Both the position numbers and the translations under genes were made by a program. The notes under the pieces were generated by a model. That model was not told the origin of the DNA. It searched no databases and worked only from the letters and a program-made list of their open reading frames with translations. From Syntrophales bacterium (GTDB taxonomy: Bacteria > Desulfobacterota > Syntrophia > Syntrophales > UBA2210), in assembly GCA_028715865.1 (NCBI GenBank), contig JAQUQY010000113.1, forward strand, positions 1-5,282: DNA of 5,282 nucleotides, in the 5' to 3' direction. Of the stretch, positions 4,106-5,282 are shown piece by piece. The stretch's first letter is position 1; every line of letters begins with the position of its first letter.

Positions 4106-5282
4106 TCAGCCTCCAATGCCGTATTCATGCAGCTTGTTACGCATGGTGCGAACGCTGATGCCGAGAATTCTGGAGGCCTTGGTTCTGTTTCCGTTGACCC
4201 TGTTCAGCGTATCCAGTATCAGCTCCCGTTCCATCTCGCGAATAGTTCCTCCGCCGCGCTGAACCGGTTCATTCTCCGCAGATGATCCGGTTTGAGACGG
4301 CTCCCCTCCCAGGGCGCACTCAAGGTATAGATGTTCCGGCAGAATTTCATTTCCCGTACAGAGGAGAATTGATCGCTCGATGACGTTCTCCAGCTCCCTG
4401 ACATTCCCGGGCCACCTATGGCACTCCAGTATATTCAAAACATCCTTTGAAATTACGGGCGCCTCGATACCGTTCAGACGGCTGTATCGGCCGACGAAAA
4501 GTGCCGCGAGAAGGGCGATGTCTGCCTTTCTTTCCCTAAGGGGAGGTATTGTTACGGGAATGACGTTAAGGCGGTAGAAAAGATCCTCACGAAACTTTTT
4601 TTCCCCAACGGATCGCCTGATCTCCCTATTGGTTGTGGCGATAATCCGAACGTCAACGGCTACGGGTTCCTTTCCCCCAAGCCGGTCGACCTCCGATTCC
4701 TGGATTACGCGCAGCATCTTGGCCTGCAGCTGCAAATCCATTTCGCTTATCTCATCAAGAAGCAGCGTTCCCCCGTCCGCCAGTTCGAACTTGCCTGGTT
4801 TTCTGTTAATGGCTCCCGTGAAGGCGCCCTTTTCGTGCCCGAACATTTCGCTTTCCAGCAGGTTGCCGGGAATGGCGGCGCAGTTTACGGCTACGAAGGG
4901 CATATGAGCGCGGTTGCCCTTTCGGTGAATGTAACGGGCAAGCAACTCCTTTCCTGTTCCGCTTTCTCCCTGTATCAGAACGCTGGAACGGCTGGAAGCA
5001 ACGTTGTCCATCATGCCGAGTATTTCTTTTGTCCGCGGGTCTTCCGTCACGAACCCCTTCTCTCCGGAGCCTTCGGCGTCTTTCCGGTCCGCCACGATGG
5101 CGCCGTCGCGTTCGGCGACCCGTGTTACGACAGATTCAAGGTGTTCAAGTGAAAAGGGCTTCATAATGAAATCAATGGCGCCGGCTCTCATGGCTTCCAC
5201 GGCTGTATTGACGGTCCCATAGGCCGTGATGACGATGACCGGCGTTTTTGGCGACATCCGCTTTATGCCGGCAAGAACTTCC
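4106..5282 (-). CDS. Sigma-54-dependent response regulator, FlrC/FleR/FlgR-like (5' end outside the window)
   Basis: This is an NtrC-type activator that, when phosphorylated, hydrolyses ATP to open sigma-54 promoters. The frame is open to the window edge with 391 codons visible. Residue numbers here count from the internal Met at 5257, which is not the true start. The visible receiver half has VIVITAYGT with the switch Thr (T11) and the conserved KP (K33-P34); the phosphoacceptor Asp lies outside. The AAA+ domain has Walker A GESGTGKE (97-104), the sigma-54 contact GAFTGA (144-149), Walker B GGTLLLDE (162-169), sensor-1 TTN (208-210), arginine-finger region FREDLFYRL (222-230) and sensor-2 WPGNVREL (282-289). 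A Fis-type helix-turn-helix (about 340-378) ends the protein. All motifs are intact. It ends 74 nt before flgB and its sigma-54 promoter, so control of flagellar genes is likely. The exact orthologue cannot be named from sequence alone. Confidence 0.93.
   Translation of the reverse strand, partial: EVLAGIKRMSPKTPVIVITAYGTVNTAVEAMRAGAIDFIMKPFSLEHLESVVTRVAERDGAIVADRKDAEGSGEKGFVTEDPRTKEILGMMDNVASSRSSVLIQGESGTGKELLARYIHRKGNRAHMPFVAVNCAAIPGNLLESEMFGHEKGAFTGAINRKPGKFELADGGTLLLDEISEMDLQLQAKMLRVIQESEVDRLGGKEPVAVDVRIIATTNREIRRSVGEKKFREDLFYRLNVIPVTIPPLRERKADIALLAALFVGRYSRLNGIEAPVISKDVLNILECHRWPGNVRELENVIERSILLCTGNEILPEHLYLECALGGEPSQTGSSAENEPVQRGGGTIREMERELILDTLNRVNGNRTKASRILGISVRTMRNKLHEYGIGG

Noticed and set aside
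1..5282. Mobile elements, CRISPR arrays, tRNA or rRNA genes, defence genes, or a novel non-flagellar system.
   Set aside because: No terminal inverted repeats, transposase motifs, spaced direct repeats or RNA-gene signatures were seen. The window is explained by a conventional flagellar basal-body operon.

Overview
All recognisable genes in this window lie on the minus strand and build the base of a bacterial flagellum. Read in the direction of transcription, from high to low coordinates, they are a sigma-54-dependent response regulator (5' end outside the window), flgB, flgC, fliE, fliF, fliG and the first codons of fliH. A two-component enhancer-binding protein next to an flgB-flgC-fliE-fliF-fliG-fliH run, behind a sigma-54-type promoter, suggests a Gram-negative proteobacterium. 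My best guess is a deltaproteobacterial (Desulfobacterota-like) lineage. That placement is inference from gene order and protein style, not from a database match.

Region by region: 5282-4106 encodes the regulator, from the second half of its receiver domain through an intact AAA+ domain with GAFTGA motif to a Fis-type helix-turn-helix. The 74-nt gap 4032-4105 carries a well-formed -24/-12 sigma-54 promoter (4064-4079) and a strong Shine-Dalgarno for flgB. flgB and flgC (4031-3236) are separated by 1 nt. fliE follows after 42 nt, if its better-supported ATG start is used. A 154-nt gap (2884-2731) precedes fliF. It holds a hairpin and a 42-codon open frame whose ATG overlaps the fliE stop as ATGA. 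fliF (2730-1135) is followed by a 102-nt gap with a 27-codon open frame that ends directly before fliG. fliG (1032-25) overlaps the start of fliH by 14 nt at the left edge.

How the genes work together: a phosphorylated regulator would activate RNA polymerase-sigma54 at the promoter before flgB. The resulting transcript encodes proximal-rod proteins (FlgB, FlgC), the MS-ring/rod junction (FliE), the MS ring and export-apparatus housing (FliF), the rotor switch protein (FliG) and the export-ATPase regulator (FliH). FliG keeps all five charged residues used for torque generation, and FliF keeps its C-terminal FliG-binding tail, so the basal body appears functional.

I do not see a mobile element, CRISPR array, RNA gene, defence system or other undescribed system here. 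The points worth a second look are the sigma-54 promoter, the two unlisted small open frames in the gaps, and an eight-G run inside fliE.
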